A DNA stretch of 64,000 nt, from positions 1 to 64,000 of the forward strand of contig NZ_FOPC01000002.1 of the NCBI RefSeq assembly GCF_900113375.1, given 5' to 3'. Source of the DNA: Algoriphagus hitonicola (GTDB lineage Bacteria > Bacteroidota > Bacteroidia > Cytophagales > Cyclobacteriaceae). Below are positions 24,181 through 30,784 of the stretch, in pieces (positions within the stretch are counted from its first letter, which is position 1; every line of letters starts with the position of its first letter). The position numbers were made by a program, and so were the translations under genes. Below the pieces are notes generated by a model. The model was not told the origin of the DNA, did not search any database, and worked only from the letters and a program-made list of their open reading frames with translations.

Positions 24181-24697
24181 GTTATTGGCCTATTTTTTCT
24201 TAATCTGGTTAGTTCTTTCTTGTCATAGCGCTCCGGAGCAAATGATTTTTCCAGAAAACCTGGAAATCATTCATCAGGGTAATCCCCCTTGTCCAGACTG
24301 CGAGGAAAAAGCTGTTTTTTATTTAAATATTGCCGAGCGATCCACCTATTTATTTACTGATAATATTGTGAATTGGAAAGACTTTGCGGCATCTTATCCG
24401 AATCTTTCAGTCAGTGTTTATTTGGGTGGAGAAGGGAAAGATGGGAAAAACAGTCCTGAGCAGATTAGTTCTTTTTTCAAAAAGCGGGATTTTCCTTATC
24501 CGGTTTATTTGGATCCTGAAAATGAATTTTTTGAAGTAAATCAGCTAGACTATATTGATTTGGACAATAAGTTTGTTCTCCATTTTTTGGTTGAAGGTAA
24601 TCGGATACTTGAACTATATAATTTTGGGATGCCCAATGATCGAGCTAGCCAATTGGAAGAGCATTTTGGAATGAAACCCATCGAAAGCGAGGAGTAG
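24173..24697 (+). CDS. CxxC lipoprotein, possible thioredoxin-fold protein
   Basis: The 174-residue product has a lipoprotein signal (LAYFFLIWLVLSC, Cys17). The mature part has a PPCPDCEEK motif near residue 39, then strands and helices in an order compatible with a TlpA/AhpC-like thioredoxin fold (LSVSVYLGGEGKDGKNS, FPYPVYLDPENEFFEVNQL, FVLHFLVEGNRILELYNFGMP). The CxxC falls in an atypical early position, so the redox assignment is tentative. It overlaps the preceding propeller gene by 8 bases. Because the flanking cassettes encode six-cysteine secreted peptides, a role in their thiol chemistry is an attractive guess, not shown by the sequence. Confidence 0.65.
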   Translation: MNKLLAYFFLIWLVLSCHSAPEQMIFPENLEIIHQGNPPCPDCEEKAVFYLNIAERSTYLFTDNIVNWKDFAASYPNLSVSVYLGGEGKDGKNSPEQISSFFKKRDFPYPVYLDPENEFFEVNQLDYIDLDNKFVLHFLVEGNRILELYNFGMPNDRASQLEEHFGMKPIESEE

Positions 24698-24730
24698 AAA
24701 TTTTTTGCATTCCTTCTCTTTTCAGGTACC

Positions 24731-24835
24731 TCAGCGACCTTTATCCGGGAAGCAATTCAGCAGGAGCGATCTGTCCGCTACCTGATGCCGGAGGGGGTAG
24801 TGGACTATATCCGCTCGAAAAAACTCTACTTCTAG
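24731..24835 (+). pseudogene. Partial copy of the nadD 3' end
   Basis: This 105-base stretch aligns without gaps to the last 35 codons of nadD (21141-21245). There are 11 substitutions; 9 are synonymous in the nadD frame, and 2 change residues (Arg to Gln, Leu to Met). The stop is retained. Homology stops abruptly on the left just after the CxxC lipoprotein gene and continues on the right into the cassette leader. The bias to synonymous changes says the copy diverged while part of a working nadD. Confidence 0.9.
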
Positions 24836-24929
24836 CTGATTATTAACCGTCTGCAAAAAAAACACCACTGATGGAAAAAATGGCCATTTTTCCATTCTCA
24901 GATTTGCGATTAAAAGTCGAACTCAATAA

Positions 24930-24986
24930 GTTAGTTTCAGCTTCGATAATCGAAGCTACTTTTGGGCCAAAAGTTTTTAAACTAAC
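24930..24986 (+). promoter_or_regulatory. Structured leader/promoter of cassette B
   Basis: This is the counterpart of the block at 21341: arms GTTAGTTT (24930-24937) and AAACTAAC (24979-24986), palindrome GCTTCGATAATCGAAGC (24940-24956) and ACTTTTGGGCCAAAAGT. The only change is the unpaired centre of the first palindrome (G to A). TACTTTTG at 24957-24964 is the -7-like element. Confidence 0.6.
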
Positions 24987-25000
24987 AAAACCAAAAAAAC

Positions 25001-25087
25001 ATGAAATCGACACGATTAAAATCATCATTAAACACACAGGAAAATGATTATTTTAATCGTCAAAGATTCCATCTGACCATTGAATAG
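25001..25087 (+). CDS. Conserved 28-codon leader ORF, cassette B
   Basis: Identical in sequence and position to the short frame at 21412. ATG to TAG, 28 codons, ending 13 bases before the peptide start. Whether it is translated is unknown. Confidence 0.3.
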   Translation: MKSTRLKSSLNTQENDYFNRQRFHLTIE

Positions 25088-25100
25088 CAAAAATAAACAG

Positions 25101-25316
25101 ATGAAAAAGGTATTGTTTGGATTAGCCTTTATTGGGGCTATGGCGTTTTCGGGCATTACGGTTAATGCCCAGGAAGAAGAGGAACCTTGTCCAGAAGGTT
25201 CTACAAATAATTGGGGTGGTGTATGCTGCCAATCTTCCCTTAGTTGTGACCATCCCTATTATGGTCTCACTTATTTATCTACTTGGACTCGATGCGTCGA
25301 AACTTGCACTGAGTAA
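25101..25316 (+). CDS. Secreted six-cysteine mini-protein, cassette B
   Basis: This gene encodes 71 residues from the ATG at 25101, with signal MKKVLFGLAFIGAMAFSG and predicted cleavage after ITVNA. The mature domain of about 47 acidic and aromatic residues keeps the spacing C-x11-CC-x5-C-x15-C-x3-C of the cassette A peptide, with shared anchor residues GVCC, HP, G and W. About 21 of 42 aligned mature positions are identical. It is followed by a perfect hairpin and then its own propeller lipoprotein gene. The function is unknown; see the cassette A entry for the alternatives. Confidence 0.75.
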   Translation: MKKVLFGLAFIGAMAFSGITVNAQEEEEPCPEGSTNNWGGVCCQSSLSCDHPYYGLTYLSTWTRCVETCTE

Positions 25317-25324
25317 TTTACCCT

Positions 25325-25346
25325 GTGGGAGGAAAATTCCTCCCAC
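25325..25346 (+). terminator. Hairpin between mini-protein and propeller genes, cassette B
   Basis: GTGGGAGGAA and TTCCTCCCAC pair perfectly over 10 bases around an AA centre, between the peptide stop (25316) and propeller start (25363). There is no T-run, so it more likely attenuates or protects the upstream message than terminates fully. Cassette A lacks it. Confidence 0.55.
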
Positions 25347-25362
25347 TTAACTAGTTGACTTT

Positions 25363-26454
25363 ATGAATAAATCCACACTGTTTATCACTGTTTTTTTTGC
25401 TTCGGTGTTTTTTAGCTGTACCATTGATTCCAATTCAAAGGATGATATTATCTATTTTTCAGAGGATTACCTACCGGATCCCATTCAATTGACTGGGGAA
25501 AAATACGAGATTGAGGAAATTACCAATCCGCGAGGTTTACTGCTAACTGATGATTTCATCCTGGTTTTTGAACGAAAAAATATTTACGATAATAAATTCC
25601 ATGTCATAGATAAAGAATCCGGAAAATATTTAAGATCCAAGGGAAAGGACGGGATGGGACCTGGAGAGATTACCGTCATCTCCCAAATCGAGGAGGCTGA
25701 AGAGTCTGGAAAAGTATGGGCTTATGATCCTGAAATCAGGAAGTTTTCCAAATATGATCTTAGGGAAAGCAGTTTAATGGCAGAGGAAGAATTTCGCTCC
25801 CCGGAGACCAGCTTTTTTTTGACAGAATTGACTTGGACAAAAAATCAATCTTTATTTGGAGGCGCAGTGGATGGGATGACCAAATACCTTCATTTGACTA
25901 GGGATGGGGATACACTTCATCTAATGGGAAACTGGCGAGATCATGTCAAAAATTGGGAATTGCCCAACGGGTATCGGCCCGAGGATTTGGATGCAAATTT
26001 GATCAGTTCCATTTTCCAAGGCCCGATAAAGACCACCCAAAATGGTAAAATGGTTGTAAAAGCAGGAAGGAGTGTCGATTATATAGATATCATCAATTTG
26101 GATGGGTATCATACCAAAACCATCATAGGTCCATCACCTGAGCTTCAACATTTTGATATTGGGTATTCGATGGGATATCAAATGCCGGATTTTGGACGGG
26201 ATAAAACGACTAGATATTCTGATGTAACTTTGGGACAGGATTCATTTTTCACCTTGTTTAGGGGGAAACCATTTCGAGAACTTAGTAGCCCAGACAATTT
26301 AAATCGGGTATTTGAATTTGATTATGAAGGAAATATCCTGAATCAGTATCAATTGGATATGCCCGTATATGGGATTGCAGTGGACGAAGAAAATAGGATC
26401 ATCTACGGAGTCACGGTGGATCGGGAGCCCAATCTGGTCCGGTTTGAGTATTGA
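25363..26454 (+). CDS. TolB-like propeller lipoprotein, cassette B
   Basis: The 363-residue paralogue of the protein at 21761 has a lipoprotein signal (TLFITVFFASVFFSC, Cys19). The blades correspond one to one, for example IYDNKFHVIDKESGKYLRSKGKDGMGPGEIT, VDYIDIINLDG and VFEFDYEGNILNQYQLDMP, and the last 15 residues are the same. The N-terminal third is more diverged. The gene follows the cassette B mini-protein after 46 bases containing a hairpin and ends in a strong terminator. A partner role for the cognate peptide (surface receptor, export or immunity) is an inference from the repeated pairing. Confidence 0.82.
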   Translation: MNKSTLFITVFFASVFFSCTIDSNSKDDIIYFSEDYLPDPIQLTGEKYEIEEITNPRGLLLTDDFILVFERKNIYDNKFHVIDKESGKYLRSKGKDGMGPGEITVISQIEEAEESGKVWAYDPEIRKFSKYDLRESSLMAEEEFRSPETSFFLTELTWTKNQSLFGGAVDGMTKYLHLTRDGDTLHLMGNWRDHVKNWELPNGYRPEDLDANLISSIFQGPIKTTQNGKMVVKAGRSVDYIDIINLDGYHTKTIIGPSPELQHFDIGYSMGYQMPDFGRDKTTRYSDVTLGQDSFFTLFRGKPFRELSSPDNLNRVFEFDYEGNILNQYQLDMPVYGIAVDEENRIIYGVTVDREPNLVRFEY

Positions 26455-26474
26455 ATAATCTAAGAGAGTTACGA

Positions 26475-26512
26475 AAAGGGGAAAGGAATTTTGCATCCTT
26501 TCCTCTTTTTTG
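26475..26512 (+). terminator. Rho-independent terminator closing the cassette region
   Basis: A stem of about 13 pairs (26475-26487 with 26496-26508, core GAAAGGA/TCCTTTC, one G-U pair) ends in a run of T (26506-26511). It lies 20 bases past the propeller stop. Confidence 0.85.
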
Positions 26513-26569
26513 CGTATTTGCCTCTGACCCAAAAGCCGCACTTTTTTCTCAAACCAAAGGAAACTTTAA

Positions 26570-28351
26570 ATGAACCAACACCTCTACGAATCCGGCTTGA
26601 TCGGTAACTGTGCCTATATCGCCCATATCGAAAAAGACACTAATATTTCTTGGCTGTGTATGCCCAGATTTGATTCTGATTTCATTTTAGGCGGGATGCT
26701 CGATCGGGAAAAAGGAGGGAAATTTACCGTCCTACCTGCTTCAGGGGAGTACAGCACTACGCAGGTTTACCTGGAAAATACCAATATCCTCGAAACCATC
26801 GTCAGGAATGGGGAGGACAGTTATAAAGTCACGGATTTTGCCCCTCGCTTTAAAAATTACGACCGCTACTACAAGCCTTTGATGCTGATCCGGAAGGTGG
26901 AGCCCATTTCCGGTACGCCAAAAATCCAGATCCGCTGCCAACCGGTAACAGATCAAGGAGCGGTACAGCTCACTCCCAGTCAGGGCAGCAATCATATCCG
27001 CTACATGGGGATCGATCAGGAACTCCGGTTGACGACTAATGCGCCACTGAGCTACATCTGCGAAAGCAAACCCTTTATGATTCAGCGACCGGTTTATCTG
27101 GTCCTGACTTTTGGAAGACCGCTGGAAGCACCCATTGAGACGACATCCGAGCGCTTCTTAAAGTCCACTACCGACTATTGGCGATCCTGGGTAAAGTCCA
27201 CCAGTATCCCTAATTTTTCACAACGATTGGTCTTGCGTTCGGCTTTGATTTTAAAAATCCATCAATTTGAAGATACCGGTGCCATCATTGCCGCATCCAC
27301 GACCTCTTTGCCCGAATCCCCCGGCAGTACTCGTAATTGGGACTACCGGTACTGTTGGATCCGGGATACCTACTATACCCTCACCTGTTTTAATAGCTTG
27401 GGGCACTTCGAAGAACTGGAAAAATATTTTGACTTTATTTTTAATCTCCCCACCGGTCCGGATGGGCGCTATCAGCCGCTGTACTCCATTACAGGCGATT
27501 GGCTGCTGACCGAGGAAATATCTGAATTGAGTGGATACTTGGGAAACAAGCCCGTTCGTTTTGGCAATCAAGCTTACACGCACATTCAAAATGACTTATA
27601 TGGTCAAGTCTTGGTATCTCTTTTGCCACTGTATTCGGATCAGCGATTTACAGAATCGGAGCGAATTCACTCGGAGCCGATGATCATGAACCTCCTGGAC
27701 AAAATCGAGGCAACCATGCACGAGAAAGATGCCGGCTTGTGGGAGTTTAGAAATCTGGCCCAGGAGCATTGCTATACCTTTTTGTTCCATTGGGCGGGAG
27801 CCTGCGCTGCTGCCAAGATCGGGAATCGGCTGAAAAACGATAAAATGTACCAAAAAGCCATTTTTCTCCGGGATGAAGCGGTGAAAAAAATTGAGTCCTG
27901 CTATCTTCCTGAGCGCAAAGCCTACGCCCAGGCGATCGGTTCCAAGCACATGGATGCCTCTACACTTCAAATGATTACGATGGGCTATTTCGGGAATGAT
28001 TTAGAACGCGCTAATGATCACCTTAAAGCCTTGGAAGAAGATTTGCTGGCCAAGGATTATCTGTTTTACCGCTATAAGCACATGGATGATTTTGGGGTTC
28101 CTGAGACCACCTTTTTGATTTGTGCCTTTTGGTATATCGAAGCCTTGGCCTGTGTGAATCGGATGGAAGAAGCCATCGAGGGTTTTGAAACGCTGGTGAA
28201 GTATTGCAATCATTTGAGTCTTTTTTCCGAAGATGTGGACCAGGCTACCGGCAGTCAATGGGGTAATTTCCCTCAGGCCTACTCTCATGTGGGATTGATG
28301 AATGCGGCTTTTCGGATTGGTAAAAAACTGGACCTGCCTAATTTCCTTTAG
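26570..28351 (+). CDS. Glycoside hydrolase family 15 protein (glucoamylase/trehalase-like)
   Basis: The 593-residue protein has the two-part GH15 layout: an N-terminal beta-sandwich starting LIGNCAYIAHIEKDTNISWLCMPRFDS and a C-terminal (alpha/alpha)6 barrel with GSTRNWDYRYCWIRDTYYTL and, near the end, the highly typical GNFPQAYSHVGLMNAAF. Members hydrolyse terminal alpha-glucosides; related enzymes without signal peptides act on trehalose or intracellular oligosaccharides. No signal peptide is visible here. A trehalose synthase/phosphatase gene lies 2.4 kb downstream in the same direction, which favours a trehalose or storage-glucan role, but substrate preference is not readable. Confidence 0.9.
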   Translation: MNQHLYESGLIGNCAYIAHIEKDTNISWLCMPRFDSDFILGGMLDREKGGKFTVLPASGEYSTTQVYLENTNILETIVRNGEDSYKVTDFAPRFKNYDRYYKPLMLIRKVEPISGTPKIQIRCQPVTDQGAVQLTPSQGSNHIRYMGIDQELRLTTNAPLSYICESKPFMIQRPVYLVLTFGRPLEAPIETTSERFLKSTTDYWRSWVKSTSIPNFSQRLVLRSALILKIHQFEDTGAIIAASTTSLPESPGSTRNWDYRYCWIRDTYYTLTCFNSLGHFEELEKYFDFIFNLPTGPDGRYQPLYSITGDWLLTEEISELSGYLGNKPVRFGNQAYTHIQNDLYGQVLVSLLPLYSDQRFTESERIHSEPMIMNLLDKIEATMHEKDAGLWEFRNLAQEHCYTFLFHWAGACAAAKIGNRLKNDKMYQKAIFLRDEAVKKIESCYLPERKAYAQAIGSKHMDASTLQMITMGYFGNDLERANDHLKALEEDLLAKDYLFYRYKHMDDFGVPETTFLICAFWYIEALACVNRMEEAIEGFETLVKYCNHLSLFSEDVDQATGSQWGNFPQAYSHVGLMNAAFRIGKKLDLPNFL

Positions 28352-28383
28352 GGCTAAGCCTAAAGTTTGCCGTTGTCTACGCC

Positions 28384-28407
28384 GTCGTCTGTGTCTCCAC
28401 AGACGAC
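28384..28407. repeat. Intergenic 10-bp-stem palindrome
   Basis: GTCGTCTGTG and CACAGACGAC pair perfectly around TCTC, 33 bases after the GH15 stop. No T-run follows, so it is either a processing hairpin or a dispersed palindromic element rather than a standard terminator. Confidence 0.55.
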
Positions 28408-28449
28408 TACACCATGATTTGAAAAAACAACTTTCATTAAACCTGGATT

Positions 28450-28854
28450 ATGACCCAACAACTCGGACAACTCTCCCTACTCGTCAAAGACTATGACGAG
28501 GCCATCGACTACTATACCCAAGTCTTGGATTTTGAGCTGTTGGAAGACAGCACACTCACTGAAACCAAGCGCTGGGTTCGGGTAGCACCTCCTGGCTCAA
28601 CCTGCCATTTGCTTCTAGCGAAAGCCGCCAATAAGACGCAGGAAAAGCAAATCGGATTTCAGGCGGGAGGTCGAGTTTTTCTCTTTCTTTACACCGATGA
28701 TTTTTGGCGGGATTATGAGAAATATACAGCCCGCGGAGTAGAATTTATCCGCAAACCCGCAGAAGAAAGCTATGGAACGGTGTCGGTTTTCAAAGATTTG
28801 TATGGAAATCTCTGGGACCTGATCGAAAAGAAAAAAAGTAAGCCCTCTGAGTAA
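28450..28854 (+). CDS. VOC (glyoxalase/bleomycin resistance) family protein
   Basis: The 134-residue protein shows one pair of beta-alpha-beta-beta-beta modules of the vicinal oxygen chelate fold: QLSLLVKDYDEAIDYYTQVLDFELLED at the start and GTVSVFKDLYGNLWDLIEKK at the end, where DxxGNLWDL supplies the usual metal Glu/Asp position. Family members include glyoxalase I, dioxygenases and resistance proteins; nothing here picks one. It lies 98 bases after the GH15 gene and 27 before the VF530-like gene. Confidence 0.88.
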   Translation: MTQQLGQLSLLVKDYDEAIDYYTQVLDFELLEDSTLTETKRWVRVAPPGSTCHLLLAKAANKTQEKQIGFQAGGRVFLFLYTDDFWRDYEKYTARGVEFIRKPAEESYGTVSVFKDLYGNLWDLIEKKKSKPSE

Positions 28855-28881
28855 GCAGAAGTTTTTAATTTTACCAAAACT

Positions 28882-29109
28882 ATGGAACACCAACCCAAAA
28901 ACCCACTTCACGGCTTAAGGCTGGACACGATTTTGGAGCAGCTTGTCGCACATTATGGTTGGCAGGAACTCGGAGAGCGAATCACCATCCGTTGCTTTAC
29001 CCATGATCCATCGATCCAATCCAGCCTGAAATTTCTCCGCAAAACTCCCTGGGCCCGCGAACGGGTGGAAGGCTTGTATTTGAAGATGCAGCGAGATATG
29101 ACCAAGTAG
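28882..29109 (+). CDS. VF530 family (DUF2132) small DNA-binding protein
   Basis: The 75-residue product follows the family sequence closely: [33 protein letters not shown] and [20 protein letters not shown] are the recognised conserved blocks. The VF530 structure is a small helical DNA-binding fold; its cellular task is not established. It has no signal peptide and could be cotranscribed with the VOC gene 27 bases upstream. Confidence 0.9.
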   Translation: MEHQPKNPLHGLRLDTILEQLVAHYGWQELGERITIRCFTHDPSIQSSLKFLRKTPWARERVEGLYLKMQRDMTK

Positions 29110-29142
29110 ATAGTAAGCAGGATTAAGGCTTCGAGTATATTT

Positions 29143-29194
29143 TTGTAGTTTTAAAACAACATTTGAGGACCTTCATTGTAGTTTCAAAACAACA
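29143..29194. repeat. Two 19-bp direct repeats upstream of metK
   Basis: TTGTAGTTTTAAAACAACA (29143-29161) and TTGTAGTTTCAAAACAACA (29176-29194) differ at one base and are 33 bases apart. Each has a near-palindromic core (GTTTTAAAAC). They may bind a regulator of metK. Only two copies exist, so this is not a CRISPR array. Confidence 0.55.
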
Positions 29195-29318
29195 ATTTCT
29201 TCAAATCTAGAAAAGACCATCAAGTCTATTCCCCGCTTTAGACTTTCGCTACATAAAAGAAGAGGTTTCATGCTTTCCCCATCATCCCTAATCGGTTTTT
29301 TATTTCCCGTACAAACCC

Positions 29319-29326
29319 TATTTTTG
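29319..29326 (+). promoter_or_regulatory. metK: Possible -7 promoter element of metK
   Basis: TATTTTTG fits the Bacteroidota consensus TAnnTTTG and lies 36 bases before the metK ATG, giving a leader of about 30 bases. The matching -33 TTTG is not clear. Confidence 0.35.
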
Positions 29327-29361
29327 GGCTTTCTTTGAAAAACGTATAAGAACGCAAGTTT

Positions 29362-30615
29362 ATGGCATATCTATTTACCTCAGAGTCAGTATCTGAGGGT
29401 CATCCTGACAAAATTGCTGACCAAATCTCCGATGCACTGATCGATAATTTTTTGGCATTTGATCCGAGCTCCAAGGTAGCCTGCGAAACGCTAGTCACCA
29501 CCGGACAGGTTGTGCTCGCCGGGGAAGTCAAATCGGACATCTACCTGGATGTACAAAAAATCGCCCGTGACGTGATCAATCGCATCGGTTACACCAAGAG
29601 TGAATACATGTTTGAAGGTAATTCTTGTGGGGTGCTATCTGCTATTCACGAACAATCCGCGGACATCAATCAAGGCGTGGAGCGTCAACATCCCGAAGAG
29701 CAGGGCGCCGGCGATCAGGGGATGATGTTTGGCTATGCGACCAACGAAACCGAAAACTACATGCCGCTGGCATTGGATCTTTCGCATCGGATCTTGAAGG
29801 AATTGGCCGCATTGCGTCGCGAAAATAAGGACATCACCTACCTTCGTCCAGATTCCAAAGCACAGGTGACCATCGAATACAGCGATGAGAATGTTCCTCA
29901 GCGAATCGAGGCGATTGTGATTTCTACGCAGCACGACGATTTTGACTCGGAAGAGAAGATGCTCGCCAAAATCAATTCAGACCTGATTTCCATTTTAATT
30001 CCCCGCGTAAAAGCCGGACTTTCGGAGGACATACAAAAGCTTTTTACCTCAAATATCAAATACCACATCAATCCAACCGGGAAATTTGTGATCGGAGGTC
30101 CTCATGGCGATACCGGTCTCACCGGACGAAAAATCATCGTAGATACCTATGGTGGGAAAGGCGCTCATGGCGGAGGAGCATTCTCCGGAAAAGATCCTTC
30201 CAAAGTGGATCGATCCGCAGCCTATGCCACGCGGCACATTGCCAAAAACATGGTCGCAGCAGGTGTAGCTGACGAAATGCTTGTGCAGGTCTCCTATGCC
30301 ATCGGCGTAGCCGCTCCCATGGGCATCTATGTGAATACCTATGGCACCGCAAACGTAGGAATGACGGATGGCGAAATCGCCAAAAAGATCGAAGAACTAT
30401 TTGATATGCGCCCGTATGCGATTGAGCAGCGGCTGAAGCTTCGCAATCCGATTTATGAAGAAACTGCCGCCTATGGGCACATGGGCAGAAAGAATGAAGT
30501 GGTCACCAAGACGTTCTTTTCTCCATACCGGGATGAAATCACTTTGGATGTCGAGCTTTTCACTTGGGAAAAGCTCGACTTCGTCGATAAAATCAAGTCG
30601 GCATTTAAACTTTAA
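29362..30615 (+). CDS. metK: S-adenosylmethionine synthetase
   Basis: MetK makes S-adenosylmethionine from methionine and ATP in the cytosol. The 417-residue protein begins [22 protein letters not shown] (substrate loop with the metal-binding region), contains [16 protein letters not shown], and carries the P-loop-like signature [44 protein letters not shown] is also fully conserved. The length is slightly longer than E. coli MetK (384) as in other Bacteroidota. It has its own terminator and putative promoter, so it is likely monocistronic. No SAM riboswitch was recognised in its short leader. Confidence 0.97.
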   Translation: MAYLFTSESVSEGHPDKIADQISDALIDNFLAFDPSSKVACETLVTTGQVVLAGEVKSDIYLDVQKIARDVINRIGYTKSEYMFEGNSCGVLSAIHEQSADINQGVERQHPEEQGAGDQGMMFGYATNETENYMPLALDLSHRILKELAALRRENKDITYLRPDSKAQVTIEYSDENVPQRIEAIVISTQHDDFDSEEKMLAKINSDLISILIPRVKAGLSEDIQKLFTSNIKYHINPTGKFVIGGPHGDTGLTGRKIIVDTYGGKGAHGGGAFSGKDPSKVDRSAAYATRHIAKNMVAAGVADEMLVQVSYAIGVAAPMGIYVNTYGTANVGMTDGEIAKKIEELFDMRPYAIEQRLKLRNPIYEETAAYGHMGRKNEVVTKTFFSPYRDEITLDVELFTWEKLDFVDKIKSAFKL

Positions 30616-30621
30616 TACTTC

Positions 30622-30651
30622 AAGCCTCTCGAAATTCGGGAGGCTTTTTTT
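30622..30651 (+). terminator. Rho-independent terminator of metK
   Basis: An 11-pair stem, AAGCCTCTCGA with TCGGGAGGCTT (one T-G pair), spans 30622-30646 and runs into seven T. It lies 6 bases past the stop codon. Confidence 0.93.
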
Positions 30652-30784
30652 CTGGTTTAAGCCAAAGGTGAGCCACAATGAATTCTCCATCCACTCTTCC
30701 ATTCCCATTCATTTTTCCTATATTTAGCTAATCACCTTTTTGAAAAGGTTTGTTCTTTTCAAGTTTTTAAACCTATATCATACC

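Noticed and set aside
21512..25316. Assigning the mini-proteins to the NVEALA family
   Set aside because: Gene layout is similar but the NVEALA motif is missing and the cysteine framework is different.
29143..29194. CRISPR array upstream of metK
   Set aside because: Only two repeats of 19 bases with a 14-base gap and no cas genes.
29200..29361. SAM riboswitch before metK
   Set aside because: I could find no SAM-I or SAM-II core or pseudoknot pattern in the short leader.
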